DNA of 64,000 bases from Chthonomonas sp. UBA2362 (lineage in GTDB: Bacteria > Armatimonadota > Fimbriimonadia > Fimbriimonadales > Fimbriimonadaceae). Below the pieces are notes generated by a model that saw only the letters and a list, made by a program, of their open reading frames with translations, did not search any database and had not been told where the DNA came from. Every line of letters begins with the position of its first letter. The first letter of the stretch is position 1. The stretch lies in NCBI GenBank assembly GCA_002344135.1, contig DDTO01000002.1:484794-548793 (forward strand). Direction: 5' to 3'. Below are positions 56,416 to 64,000 of this stretch, piece by piece. Both the position numbers and the translations under genes were made by a program.

Positions 56416-57090
56416 TCAGCCAGCGAACTTGTAGCCGATCCCGCGCAGGGTGATCAGCCGCGTCGGCTTGGCGGGATCGGGCTCGATCCGCTCTCGCAGC
56501 CAGTGGATATGCACGTCCACCGTGCGCGAGTTTACGAACGCGTCCAGCCCCCACACCCGGTCGAGCAGGGTGTCGCGCGAGAACACTTGGCCCGGATTCT
56601 GGGCGAGGAAGTGCAGCAGGGCGAACTCCTTGGGCGAGAGGGACAGCGCGTTGCCGCCGAGCGTGACTTCGTGAGTCTTGGGGTCGATCTTCAAGTTGCC
56701 TGATTCGACGACCCTCATGGGTTCCGTTCCCCCACTCGACCGCCTGAGCAAGGCTCGAACTCTGGCCGCGAGTTCGGCGAGGTTGAACGGCTTGACGACG
56801 TAGTCGTCGGCGCCTAGTTCGAAGCCGGCGATGCGATCGTTTTCACCAGCGCGGGCAGTGAGGAACAGGATCGGGACCTTGCTCTCCTTGCGAACGGCCT
56901 TGCAGAGGTCGAAACCCGAACGCTCGGGCAGCATGACGTCCAGGATCAGGAGGTCGGGCCTGGCCTGCTTGTAGAGGCGCATTCCGTCTTCGGCGGTGGC
57001 GGCGGTGAAGACGCTGTAACCTTCTCGGCGCAGCTTCGTCTCGACCGTTTCGAGAATCGTCGGTTCGTCGTCGACCAGTAGGACCTTCAT
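56416..57090 (-). CDS. OmpR/PhoB-type response regulator, orphan
   Basis: 224 residues. Receiver domain with phospho-acceptor Asp51 (LLILDVMLPERSG), acidic pair DDEP, and Lys in DDYVVKPFN; C-terminal winged-helix trans_reg_C domain (LSPKEFALLHFLAQNPGQVFSRDTLLDRVWGLDAFVNSRTVDVHIHWLRERIEPDP, ITLRGIGYKF). No histidine kinase is nearby. The ATG overlaps the stop of the upstream uncharacterised gene (57087-57090), so the two are translated together and probably work together. Confidence 0.95.
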   Translation of the reverse strand: MKVLLVDDEPTILETVETKLRREGYSVFTAATAEDGMRLYKQARPDLLILDVMLPERSGFDLCKAVRKESKVPILFLTARAGENDRIAGFELGADDYVVKPFNLAELAARVRALLRRSSGGTEPMRVVESGNLKIDPKTHEVTLGGNALSLSPKEFALLHFLAQNPGQVFSRDTLLDRVWGLDAFVNSRTVDVHIHWLRERIEPDPAKPTRLITLRGIGYKFAG

Positions 57091-58208
57091 GATGCGATGA
57101 TTTCTACGTTCGCGCGGGGAACGAAGACCTCATCGCCATCCTCCAATTTGGCCCTAAGCACGCGCACCTCGGTGCCGGATTCGACGACCATCAGCTGCGC
57201 GGGCAGTTCGGTCACCGTTCCCAGCCGTCCGAAGAACGGCTCACGAATCACGCGAATCGGCGTTCCGATTCCCAAGATCAAGCCCTTGGCGGATGAGGAG
57301 GGGGCGTCCCCGACCTTGTCCAGTGGAACGATCACTTCCGGCCGGATGACTCCGGCGCGAATCTGAGTCGCTCCATTGATGCTTGCCGTCGAACCTTCGA
57401 GCGTCTTCAGCAAGTCGAACGTCCGTTCCGCCATTGCGAGGTGCCCGAACCCTTCCGTGACCATCACGGTGGTTTCGACCGCCTCCTGCCCTGTGATCGC
57501 GACCCCGATGTCGTACCCGAGGTATTGGATCAGGTCGCTGTCCTTGATGCCGCCGGCGACGATCCCGACCACACCGGTCTTCGCTGCCCTTTCGAGCGCG
57601 TCGTAGGTCACCCCACTCCCGCCCACCAGGATTTTTCCTTGGTCATCGGGTTGGATCTTCGATGCGTCGAGTGGCTCTTTCGGGCCGGAGACCGCAACTC
57701 GGATCGCCCCGTGTCGCTCGCCGCCGACACCGAAGATGCCCTGGACCATACCGCCGCGGGTTTCCACGACGACCCCTTCTTCCGGGATGACTTCGGCGAT
57801 CGTGCCCTTGATGTAGGCGCTTACGCTGACCGGGATCGGCGCTTCGCGAACCAGGATTTGGCCCGAGACGGTAGAGATCGACTCGACAGTGCCCGTGTAG
57901 TCCGACAAGATCGTCTGCTTGCCTAAGCCGAGGAATCCCTTCGTTTGGGCGATGATCACTCCCTTTTCGATCGGGTCGCCGACCTTCAGTTGGAAGAAAC
58001 TCTCGACTTCGCGAGGTTCGACACCCAGCTTTTCGGCCAGCTTGATCGTCTGCAGGATGCCCGGCAGCAGGGCTTGGGCGACCACGTCGTCGGGTCCGAC
58101 GGTGTCACCGACCCGGACGAGAACTTCGCCCTTGATCGGCAGTCGCCGCGTTCGGCGAACGACCATGTCGCCGCTCACCGTCAAGCCGGGGGTATACGCA
58201 TTGCCCAA
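57087..58208 (-). CDS. Uncharacterised conserved protein with KOW-like C-terminus
   Basis: 373 residues with a TTG start preceded by GGAGGAAG. Visible pieces: an N-terminal barrel-like region (VVRRTRRLPIKGEVLVRVGDTVGPDDVVAQAL), a lipoyl/RnfC-like hinge (LGLGKQTILSDYTGTVESIS), a glycine-rich domain (GGMVQGIFGVGGERHGAIRVAV, GVVGIVAGGIKDSDLIQYLGYDIGVAITG) and a C-terminal KOW-like motif (IREPFFGRLGTVTELPAQLM and VRVLRAKLEDGDEVFVPRANVEII). I know homologues only as hypothetical proteins. Its translational coupling to an orphan response regulator is the best clue to role. Confidence 0.7.
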   Translation of the reverse strand: MGNAYTPGLTVSGDMVVRRTRRLPIKGEVLVRVGDTVGPDDVVAQALLPGILQTIKLAEKLGVEPREVESFFQLKVGDPIEKGVIIAQTKGFLGLGKQTILSDYTGTVESISTVSGQILVREAPIPVSVSAYIKGTIAEVIPEEGVVVETRGGMVQGIFGVGGERHGAIRVAVSGPKEPLDASKIQPDDQGKILVGGSGVTYDALERAAKTGVVGIVAGGIKDSDLIQYLGYDIGVAITGQEAVETTVMVTEGFGHLAMAERTFDLLKTLEGSTASINGATQIRAGVIRPEVIVPLDKVGDAPSSSAKGLILGIGTPIRVIREPFFGRLGTVTELPAQLMVVESGTEVRVLRAKLEDGDEVFVPRANVEIIAS

Positions 58209-58236
58209 AAAGACTTCCTCCTTCGCGCGAGCGAAG

Positions 58237-58245
58237 ATTGTAGCA
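58237..58245 (-). promoter_or_regulatory. Extended -10 promoter (TGCTACAAT)
   Basis: Minus-strand TGC-TACAAT about 30 bases before the TTG start at 58208, with GGAGGAAG in the leader. Same class as the ftsK and second PEP-CTERM promoters. Confidence 0.6.
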
Positions 58246-58320
58246 TAGGGCTTCGGAACGGATTTTCAACCTGCGGAAGCCGCTCGACGGCTCGACGAAG
58301 GTGAGGATACGGCTCAATTG

Positions 58321-59361
58321 TTAAGAGACCGTTTCCGGAACAGTGGAAACGGATCGGCCGACCGCCCGCGAGATGAGGCGCAGGTTTGCCATGAGGTCGT
58401 CGAAGGCTGCCGGATCGAGGGCCTGCACCCCGTCCTTGACCGATTCGGAGGGCCGAGGATGAACTTCCACGAGCAACGCATCGGCGCCGGCAGCAACCGC
58501 GGCAAGGGCCAAAGCAGGAACCCAGTCGCTCCGCCCCGCGGCATGCGAGGGATCGACCGCCACGGGCAGCCAAGAGAGAGACTTGACTGCAGGCACCGCC
58601 GTCACGTCGAGGGTGTTGCGGGCGGTTGGCTCGAACGTGCGGATGCCCCTTTCGCAAAGGACGATTCTCTCGCTTCCTGCCAAGGCGACGTACTCGGCGG
58701 CGAGGAGCCACTCCTCGTAGCGGGCGCTCATCCCGCGCTTGAGCAGAACCGGCATACCGCTCGCCCCGGCCTCCTTGAGGAGGTCGAAGTTCTGCATGCT
58801 TCGCGCCCCGATCTGCAGGATGTCGACGTGCCTGGCGACTATGTCCACTTCACGCGGGTCCATGACCTCCGACACGGTGAGGAGGCCGCTCTCGAGGGCG
58901 GCGTCGCGCAAAAGGACCAGGCCAGTGACACCGAGCCCCTGGAACCCGTAAGGAGACGTGCTCGGCTTAAACGCTCCGCCGCGAAGCACTTTTGCACCTG
59001 AGCGGGCAACGTGCCGCGCCGCCGCCGTGATCTGGTCTTCGCTCTCCACCGAGCAGGGGCCTGCCATGACGACGATCTCCCCGCCCCCGAACACGACGTC
59101 GCCGACGAGGACCGTCCTGGTGTCCCGCGCCATCCTGGCCACAAGGCGATAGGGGCGCTCCAACGGGACGACACGCTCGACGGCAGGATCGGCTCTGAGA
59201 CGGGAAACGGTGTCGGGCTGCGGTTCGCCGATCGCAGAAGCGACGAGGACTTCACGCCCGGCGTCGTGCGTGGTTGCTACCTCGAAGCCGGCGCAAGACA
59301 GCCAGTCGCGAAGCCGCAGCGCTTCATTCGGGCCTGCGGTGGCTCGGAGAACGACGATCAA
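58321..59361 (-). CDS. aroF: 3-deoxy-7-phosphoheptulonate synthase
   Basis: 346 residues. AroF joins phosphoenolpyruvate and erythrose-4-phosphate in the first shikimate step. An N-terminal 75-residue ferredoxin-like domain (IVVLRATAGPNEALRLRDWL) is of the Thermotoga-type feedback-regulatory kind; then GPCSVES (101-107), RGGAFKPSTSPYGFQGLG, QIGARSMQNFDLLKEAG, PVLLKRGMSA, CERGIRTFEP, VDPSHAAGRSDWVPALALAAVAAGADALLVEVHP. It overlaps hisC by four bases, an operon that links two steps of aromatic/histidine-type amino acid synthesis. Confidence 0.96.
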   Translation of the reverse strand: MIVVLRATAGPNEALRLRDWLSCAGFEVATTHDAGREVLVASAIGEPQPDTVSRLRADPAVERVVPLERPYRLVARMARDTRTVLVGDVVFGGGEIVVMAGPCSVESEDQITAAARHVARSGAKVLRGGAFKPSTSPYGFQGLGVTGLVLLRDAALESGLLTVSEVMDPREVDIVARHVDILQIGARSMQNFDLLKEAGASGMPVLLKRGMSARYEEWLLAAEYVALAGSERIVLCERGIRTFEPTARNTLDVTAVPAVKSLSWLPVAVDPSHAAGRSDWVPALALAAVAAGADALLVEVHPRPSESVKDGVQALDPAAFDDLMANLRLISRAVGRSVSTVPETVS

Positions 59362-60473
59362 ACCGCCACTCCCTGTGCCACTACCGAGCGAAGTGCGCGG
59401 CCCAGCCGCTCGATCTGCGACTCGATACCGATGCTGATTCGAAGGTGATTTGGCGCCCCGAGGGCGTCCCCCGGCCGAACGATCACGCCTTGCGCGAGGA
59501 GGGCTTCGTAGATCGGTCGGGCTGGGCGGCCGAAATCGACGAGGAGAAAGTTCGCGTGGCTCTGGGGAGCCTTCAGGCCAAGCTCGGCGAGGAGTTCGGA
59601 CATTGCAGCCATTCCCCGCCGGTTCGCCTCCAGCGTCCGGTCCAGGTGTTCGTGATCGTCGAGCGCGGCGATCGCCCCTGCTTGAGCGAGCGCGTTGACC
59701 GCGAAGGGCTGCCGAACGCGGTCGATGGCGTCCACCAAGGCGGCCGGGCCGAAGCCGTACCCGAGGCGGAGGCCGGCCAAGCCGTAGGCCTTGCTTAGAG
59801 TCCGCAGCACGAACACCGGGCGGCCGTCGGTGACGAATTCGAGGGTGCGCGGGTATTCGGGATCGGGCGCCGCATACTCGTAGTAGGCTTCATCTATCAC
59901 GACGAGCACGCCGGTGGGAAGGGTATCGAGGAACCTAGAGAATTCCTCGCATCGGGCGATCGTCCCCGTCGGGTTGTTCGGGTTGGCGAGGACCACCAAC
60001 CGCGTCCGGTCGGTCACGGCGCCGGCCATTGCGCCCAAGTCGTAGCGCATCTCCCCGTCCATCGGTACTTCGATCAGCCGACAATTCGCCAATTGCGCTG
60101 CGGCGGCGTAGCGGACGAAAGACGGCTGCCCGACGACGATCTCGTCGTCTCGCTCATCGCCGACCACGGCATGCGCGAGGTTTGCGATCAGATCGTCGCT
60201 GCCGTTGCCGAGCGCGACCTGATCGAGGCTCAGCCCCAACCGCTCCGCCAGGTGGCTGCGGACCGAAAAGCCCGAGGCATCGGGATAGTAATGGAGATCG
60301 CGGGCGGCGCCGATGATCGCATCGACGGCGCGCGGCGAAGGCCCGAGGGGGTTCTCGTTGCTCGCCAGCTTGACGATCTCCAGCAGACCTTGCTCGCGAG
60401 CCAGCTCGTCGATCGGCTTGCCCGGTGCATAAGGCTGCATGCGCCGCACGTGGGGGCGCAGGGGGAGGTCCAT
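59358..60473 (-). CDS. hisC: Histidinol-phosphate / aromatic aminotransferase
   Basis: 371 residues from ATG 60473. PLP aminotransferase fold I: IVKLASNENPLGPSPRAVDAI at the start, ALGNGSDDLIANLAHAVVG, VVLANPNNPTGTIARCEEF, VVIDEAYYEYA, and the PLP-lysine motif LRTLSKAYGLAGLRLGYGFG, then NFLLVDFGRPARPIYEALLAQGVIVRPG. HisC-type enzymes move amino groups onto imidazole acetol phosphate; some act on phenylpyruvate or prephenate, which would suit its fusion with aroF. Starts with a leaderless CACAAT. Both names possible. Confidence 0.92.
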   Translation of the reverse strand: MDLPLRPHVRRMQPYAPGKPIDELAREQGLLEIVKLASNENPLGPSPRAVDAIIGAARDLHYYPDASGFSVRSHLAERLGLSLDQVALGNGSDDLIANLAHAVVGDERDDEIVVGQPSFVRYAAAAQLANCRLIEVPMDGEMRYDLGAMAGAVTDRTRLVVLANPNNPTGTIARCEEFSRFLDTLPTGVLVVIDEAYYEYAAPDPEYPRTLEFVTDGRPVFVLRTLSKAYGLAGLRLGYGFGPAALVDAIDRVRQPFAVNALAQAGAIAALDDHEHLDRTLEANRRGMAAMSELLAELGLKAPQSHANFLLVDFGRPARPIYEALLAQGVIVRPGDALGAPNHLRISIGIESQIERLGRALRSVVAQGVAV

Positions 60474-60479
60474 GCCTCC

Positions 60480-60485
60480 ATTGTG
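60480..60485 (-). promoter_or_regulatory. Leaderless -10 (CACAAT) of the hisC-aroF operon
   Basis: CACAAT, six bases, ATG 60473 on the minus strand. The six bases are GGAGGC, which could also be read as an SD sequence that is too close to work. Confidence 0.45.
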
Positions 60486-60580
60486 GCAGAAGCCCTTCGG
60501 CAACGGCGAAGAGAAGTGCTGGAAGCGCCATGGGCCGGTAGCCCCTGGTCCACCTTCGACGTTTCGTTATGCCGCAGGGC

Positions 60581-61885
60581 TCAGTCGTCCCCGACTTGAC
60601 CGAAGTTCTGCGAGAGGATCGCAAAGTCGCCGATATCGACACTTTCGTCCCCATCGAGATCAGCCGCCGGGTTCCAATTCGGATCGCCGGGAGCGGAACC
60701 GAAGGCGGAGGACAATCCCGCGTAGTCTCCGATCGCAATCTCGTTGTCACCATCCACATCGCCGTCGATGAGCGAAAGCTGGACTCCCCACAGCCCCTCC
60801 GGTGGAACGAGGACCGCCACGCTTTGGCGAAGCCAATGCGCCGCCTTGGCCGCGATCTCGATTGATCCGGTGACCGGCGTCGTTACCGAGAAGACGCCCC
60901 CGGCACCGAGCACCACGGGCTGCGCGTGGACGACCGACCCGCCTTGTCGAATTTCGATCTGCACGATCTGGCCTTCTTCGTCGGGTTGCCAGTCCTGCAG
61001 TTCGAGCGAGCCGGAGACCAGTGCCGCGCTCAGAGGAGAGGCCATGGCGATACTCCTCGGCGTGGAGAGGACGCCATGGCCGAACGTCCCAAGGACTACC
61101 CCGTTCGAGGCGTCGACTTTGGCAACTTGAGCCACCGGCGATGCACCGTGCCAGTCGATGCCGCAGGCAAAGAGTTCGCCGGGAATCCTGCCCGGGGCGA
61201 CATCGAAGAGGAAGTGGTTGAATGTCGCCAAGAGATCGAGGGGAGAAAGGAGCAGCGGCGGATCGCCGACCGCAAAGCGACTGACCTTGAACGCCCCGGA
61301 ATGGGCCACGTATCCGATCCCATGTTCGATCTGCAGGCCCTCGGCGTCCACGAAACTTTGCGCCGAATCTGCCGAAGCGCCCTGCGCGAGCCCGGAGGCA
61401 GTAAAGCGCTGGAAACGGCTGGCTCCGAAGTTTGCCGAATAGATCTCGCCATCGGGACCTTCCGCCACGCCCTTGTTGGCGGTCGTGAACATGGGCTGCA
61501 CATACTCAGCCACCAAGGCGCCCGCCGCCGAGAACCGTACTGCCCTGCCACCGGTCGTTCCCAGCAAAACGTCGCCATTCGAAGCCAGACCCAAATGAAG
61601 AGCGAATGTCAGGCCGTGGGCGAATGTCCCCATCGGCAGCCAGGAGAAGCGGTCGAAAACGTACAGCGTGCTCCCCAGTTGGTCGAGCACGTACACTCGG
61701 CTCGACCCAACCGCGATCGCCCATGGCGTGACGAGGTTCGGGTGCGTGAACGAGCCCAGCACTGTGCCATCGTCGGAGCGAAAGACGTGGATCCGACGGG
61801 TTCCCGAGTCTCCGACGAAGACCTCGTCGGCGGAGAACCCGAACACGGGAAGCGCGGCAACAAGGCAGGCGAATGCAGCACGCAT
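60581..61885 (-). CDS. NHL-like propeller protein with dockerin-like C-terminus
   Basis: 434 residues from ATG 61885. Signal peptide (MRAAFACLVAALPVFGFSA), then a propeller-like head with NHL/SMP-30-type phrases (DEVFVGDSGTRRIHVFRSDDGTVLG, PWAIAVGSSRVYVLDQLGSTLYVFDRFSW, NKGVAEGPDGEIYSANFG) and a C-terminal module shared with the gene at 15546: a beta-sandwich (VSGSLELQDWQPDEE) and two calcium loops (DVDGDNEIAIGDY and DLDGDESVDIGDF) ending NFGQVGDD. Leaderless TAAAAT. Probably surface or extracellular; function unknown. Confidence 0.78.
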   Translation of the reverse strand: MRAAFACLVAALPVFGFSADEVFVGDSGTRRIHVFRSDDGTVLGSFTHPNLVTPWAIAVGSSRVYVLDQLGSTLYVFDRFSWLPMGTFAHGLTFALHLGLASNGDVLLGTTGGRAVRFSAAGALVAEYVQPMFTTANKGVAEGPDGEIYSANFGASRFQRFTASGLAQGASADSAQSFVDAEGLQIEHGIGYVAHSGAFKVSRFAVGDPPLLLSPLDLLATFNHFLFDVAPGRIPGELFACGIDWHGASPVAQVAKVDASNGVVLGTFGHGVLSTPRSIAMASPLSAALVSGSLELQDWQPDEEGQIVQIEIRQGGSVVHAQPVVLGAGGVFSVTTPVTGSIEIAAKAAHWLRQSVAVLVPPEGLWGVQLSLIDGDVDGDNEIAIGDYAGLSSAFGSAPGDPNWNPAADLDGDESVDIGDFAILSQNFGQVGDD

Positions 61886-61891
61886 GACCAC

Positions 61892-61897
61892 ATTTTA
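61892..61897 (-). promoter_or_regulatory. Leaderless -10 (TAAAAT)
   Basis: TAAAAT, six bases, ATG 61885 on the minus strand. This rules out the GTG at 61891 as start, since it lies between the box and the ATG. Confidence 0.55.
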
Positions 61898-61959
61898 CAG
61901 ATACCACAGCGGAGCAGAAACCCCGCGTTCTTGCGAGAGGTCCGAGCACCGGCGATCCC

Positions 61960-63432
61960 CTAGTCCGTTAGCCGATAGACCCGGTAGAACCGCGTGGGGA
62001 AGGGTGTGACGTCCTCGAACCGGCAGACCGCCTCCAGGCGTCGGCGGTCCTCGTCCGAGATGCGCCCGACCCGCGTCAGCACCCAAAGCGGCCTGGGCGC
62101 GGTGGCGAGTCGTTCGAGGTCGTCGGTGTCGAGCGCGGTGCGATCCAGGTAGAAGAACACGGAAGGATGGGCAGTCTCTCGCAACTCGGTACTGCCGGTG
62201 CCGCGATCGGCCTCGCGGCGGCTCATCTGATAGACCGCAACCGCCCCGCCCCTTGCCCGTACCCATCGTGTCAAGTCGTGCAGCTCTCGATGGAAGCCGG
62301 GAACGTCCAGCGAGCCGACCCGGCCGCCACCGTAGTACAGCAGGAACGCCGAATGCGCGATAAGAGCGACCACGATGCAAGCGATCGCCGGGCCGAGGGG
62401 GAACCGCCCGTGCCGCCGGTTAGCGAGCCACGATCCGACCAGCAGCGCCAGCGGCGGTAGCGCGGGGGCGATGTAATGCGGCAGCTTGGCGCCGCTCAGG
62501 GAGAAGAACACGAAAACTACGAGCGCCCAAGTGCCGAGGTATCGCCGGAACGCTTCGGATTGACCCTCCCCTCCTCGGCGGGGCCATGCTGCCGGCAGCC
62601 ACAGCGACCAGGGCAGCATCCCGACGAGCAGGACCGCGACGTAGAGCAGCCAATTGAGGGGGCCCCCTATGGTGTGGGCAACGTCTCCCCCGGTGAAGCG
62701 GCCGACGTTCTGCTCGATAAGGAATTTCTCGACGAAGACCGGCCCGTTGGCGAGATAGGCGGGAACGTACCAGGCCGAGACGACTCCTGCGAAGACGGCG
62801 ACGCTCGTCGGCCACCCCCCGCGATACGCCGCCCGTAGGCCCGGTTCGCGCCAGTAGGTAATGCCCAAGATCGCCAACAGAAGCAGACCCGCGACCGGCC
62901 CTTTGGCGAGAACAGCCAGGCCGAGGAACGCCGCCGAAGTGACTCGCAGCGTTACGCGTCGGCTCTGGCCGACGAGGGAGCCCCAGAAGAGCAGCAGGGC
63001 GCCGGAAAGGAATAGGATGAGCGGTGGATCGGCGAGCATCATCCGTCCGACCCCGACGGCGAGCAGCGAGGACCCGTAGACGAGAACCGCCGACCGGGCA
63101 GCGTCTGCCCCGAGCCATCGACGGGCAGCCCCGAACATCAAAAGAAGTGTGCCGACAGTACAGAGCACCGACGGTAGTCTGGGTCCTACTGCTTCGCCGA
63201 AGGCAGCGATCGAGGGAATGGCGAGCCAATAGAGGAGGATCGGCTTCTCGAACCAGGGCTGTCCGTTATAAAGCGGGGTTACCCACTCTCCCCTGCGGAG
63301 CATCTCGCCGGCGGCCGCCGCATAAAACCCTTCGTCGAGGTCGAAGAGCCCATAGGTCCAGAACCCGAGAAGCGGCAGGACCGCGAGCAGCAGAGCCCAA
63401 GCGTCCCACACCCGCTCCCTCCGCTCGGCCAT
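61960..63432 (-). CDS. ArnT/PMT-family glycosyltransferase
   Basis: 490 residues with 10-12 membrane helices. The N-terminal DEGFYAAAAGEMLRRGEWVTPLYNGQPWFEKPILLYWLAIP is the GT39/GT83 (PMT_2, ArnT-like) first loop with the acidic DE catalytic pair, followed by AYxANGP-type loops and a C-terminal soluble region (VLTRVGRISDEDRRRLEAVC). These enzymes transfer a sugar from an undecaprenyl/dolichyl-type carrier to lipid A or proteins on the outer face of the inner membrane. Substrate not known. Leaderless TAGACT. Confidence 0.92.
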   Translation of the reverse strand: MAERRERVWDAWALLLAVLPLLGFWTYGLFDLDEGFYAAAAGEMLRRGEWVTPLYNGQPWFEKPILLYWLAIPSIAAFGEAVGPRLPSVLCTVGTLLLMFGAARRWLGADAARSAVLVYGSSLLAVGVGRMMLADPPLILFLSGALLLFWGSLVGQSRRVTLRVTSAAFLGLAVLAKGPVAGLLLLAILGITYWREPGLRAAYRGGWPTSVAVFAGVVSAWYVPAYLANGPVFVEKFLIEQNVGRFTGGDVAHTIGGPLNWLLYVAVLLVGMLPWSLWLPAAWPRRGGEGQSEAFRRYLGTWALVVFVFFSLSGAKLPHYIAPALPPLALLVGSWLANRRHGRFPLGPAIACIVVALIAHSAFLLYYGGGRVGSLDVPGFHRELHDLTRWVRARGGAVAVYQMSRREADRGTGSTELRETAHPSVFFYLDRTALDTDDLERLATAPRPLWVLTRVGRISDEDRRRLEAVCRFEDVTPFPTRFYRVYRLTD

Positions 63433-63438
63433 GCGGGG

Positions 63439-63444
63439 AGTCTA
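63439..63444 (-). promoter_or_regulatory. Leaderless -10 (TAGACT) of the ArnT-like gene
   Basis: TAGACT, six bases, ATG 63432 on the minus strand; same hexamer and spacing as before the translin gene. Confidence 0.5.
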
Positions 63445-63460
63445 CCGACGGAGCGCGGAC

Positions 63461-64000
63461 TTAGTCCGGCTTGCACCGCATCGACCCATGCAGGCTTGGT
63501 GTCGTTTCGCAGGTCTGAAGCCCGCCGCCCGCAGGCGTACTGAAGTCCGTACTCATACGGATGCGTAGGAGGATGCGCTCGACTTGGGCAGGTGCGAGGC
63601 CGCCCAGGCGCCCTATTCGGGTCGCGCGATCGGCGAGCGAGCGGTAACGCGTTGTTGCACGATCGACCTTGCTCCCGTTCAGCGCGGCGACCTTCGCGAT
63701 AGCGGAGATCAGGGGAGCGGCGCCGACGTGGGCGACCGCCGCCTCGTCCGCCTCGTCTTCCTGGCGACGCTTCAGCCGAACGAGGACCCGAAGGAACATC
63801 GCGAACACCAGCAAGGCGGCGGCTCCGGAGGCTGCGTGACGCAGTTCGCCCGGCAAGCCGCGGCCGGCGACTTCGGCCGAAAGCGCCGTAACCAAGGTGG
63901 ATGCGCTGCCGATCAAGACGAGTCGAGCGGTCTCACTCTGCTGGGCGAGGTGCTGAAACTCGTGGGAGAGCACTGCTTGTAGTTCCACAGGACTGAGTGC
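63461..64000 (-). CDS. M48-type membrane metallopeptidase, 5' end missing
   Basis: The frame is open to the last base of the window (ALSPVELQAVLSHEFQHL), so the N-terminal part is outside. The HEFQH zinc motif, two following membrane helices (LVLIGSASTLVTALSAEVA and AASGAAALLVFAMFLRVLV) and the EDEADEAAVAHVG third-ligand Glu match the M48/HtpX family of membrane stress proteases. The remaining C-terminal 60 residues contain ATRIGRLGGL (an ERATRI-like region) and a non-conserved tail. Probably a C-terminal half of about 180 residues. Confidence 0.85.
   Translation of the reverse strand, partial: ALSPVELQAVLSHEFQHLAQQSETARLVLIGSASTLVTALSAEVAGRGLPGELRHAASGAAALLVFAMFLRVLVRLKRRQEDEADEAAVAHVGAAPLISAIAKVAALNGSKVDRATTRYRSLADRATRIGRLGGLAPAQVERILLRIRMSTDFSTPAGGGLQTCETTPSLHGSMRCKPD

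Noticed and set aside
61960..64000. Prophage or genomic-island edge at the window end
   Set aside because: No integrase, attachment repeat or phage gene; the genes are ordinary envelope functions.

Overview
The window is a stretch of high-GC bacterial chromosome with dense genes on both strands. No rRNA, tRNA, phage or transposase gene was recognised. Its gene content points to an environmental Armatimonadota (Fimbriimonadia-like) bacterium or a close relative. The clues are PEP-CTERM proteins with an exosortase, a pseudopilin of the TLIELLVVIAIIAILAAI type, DUF1501 and CxxCH proteins of the kind common in Planctomycetes, dockerin-like C-termini on non-cellulosomal proteins, and a conserved secreted protein type ending near GYYLHP. 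This assignment is inference; no marker gene such as 16S rRNA is present.

Layout. 1-8200: an exopolysaccharide and protein-sorting cluster with four family 4 glycosyltransferases (the first cut by the window edge), a SAM methyltransferase-like gene, a Wzx-like flippase, an exosortase and its EpsI partner. 8200-15400: MgtC-like protein, a frameshifted small lipoprotein, lgt, a heptose-7-phosphate kinase, a J-domain-like protein, a coiled-coil membrane protein, an NlpC/P60 hydrolase, a MoxR ATPase and a ThuA-DUF1080 protein. 15400-18300: a secreted seven-repeat protein with a dockerin-like tail, then a repeat island with palindromes, a 21-bp tandem array, and a DUF559 endonuclease-like gene between hairpin repeats. 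18300-28400: ftsK, dapB, two tandem PEP-CTERM paralogues, tmk, an M42 peptidase, an SPFH protein with an Arc-like partner, a DprA-like protein and serC. 28400-36300: MhqO/MhqD-like pair, an ANKH/MATE-like transporter, an intradiol dioxygenase, an acyl-CoA dehydrogenase, a YciI protein, a pseudopilin and a DUF4198 protein. 36300-52600: repeat-rich secreted protein, HDOD protein, a nucleotidyltransferase relic, a large zinc protease, a TIGR00300/ornithine cyclodeaminase-like enzyme, a translin homologue, glgA, a prohibitin, a large TPR protein and a CxxCH/DUF1501 pair. 52600-64000: a GH15 glucoamylase-like enzyme, a CBS-DUF1385 fusion, secG, an orphan OmpR-type regulator coupled to an uncharacterised protein, aroF-hisC, a second dockerin-tailed protein, an ArnT-like glycosyltransferase and an M48 peptidase running off the end.

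The most striking unlisted signal is in how genes start. About sixteen start codons, on both strands, are preceded by a -10-like hexamer (mostly TANNNT) ending exactly six bases before the start codon, with no Shine-Dalgarno sequence; several more have spacing 7-9. This is the architecture of leaderless mRNAs. A smaller class (ftsK, one PEP-CTERM gene and the uncharacterised gene at 57087) instead has an extended -10 (TGC followed by TATAAT-like) and a clear GGAG-type ribosome binding site. The second notable signal is a set of at least three dispersed hairpin-forming repeat families, one of which brackets the DUF559 gene.
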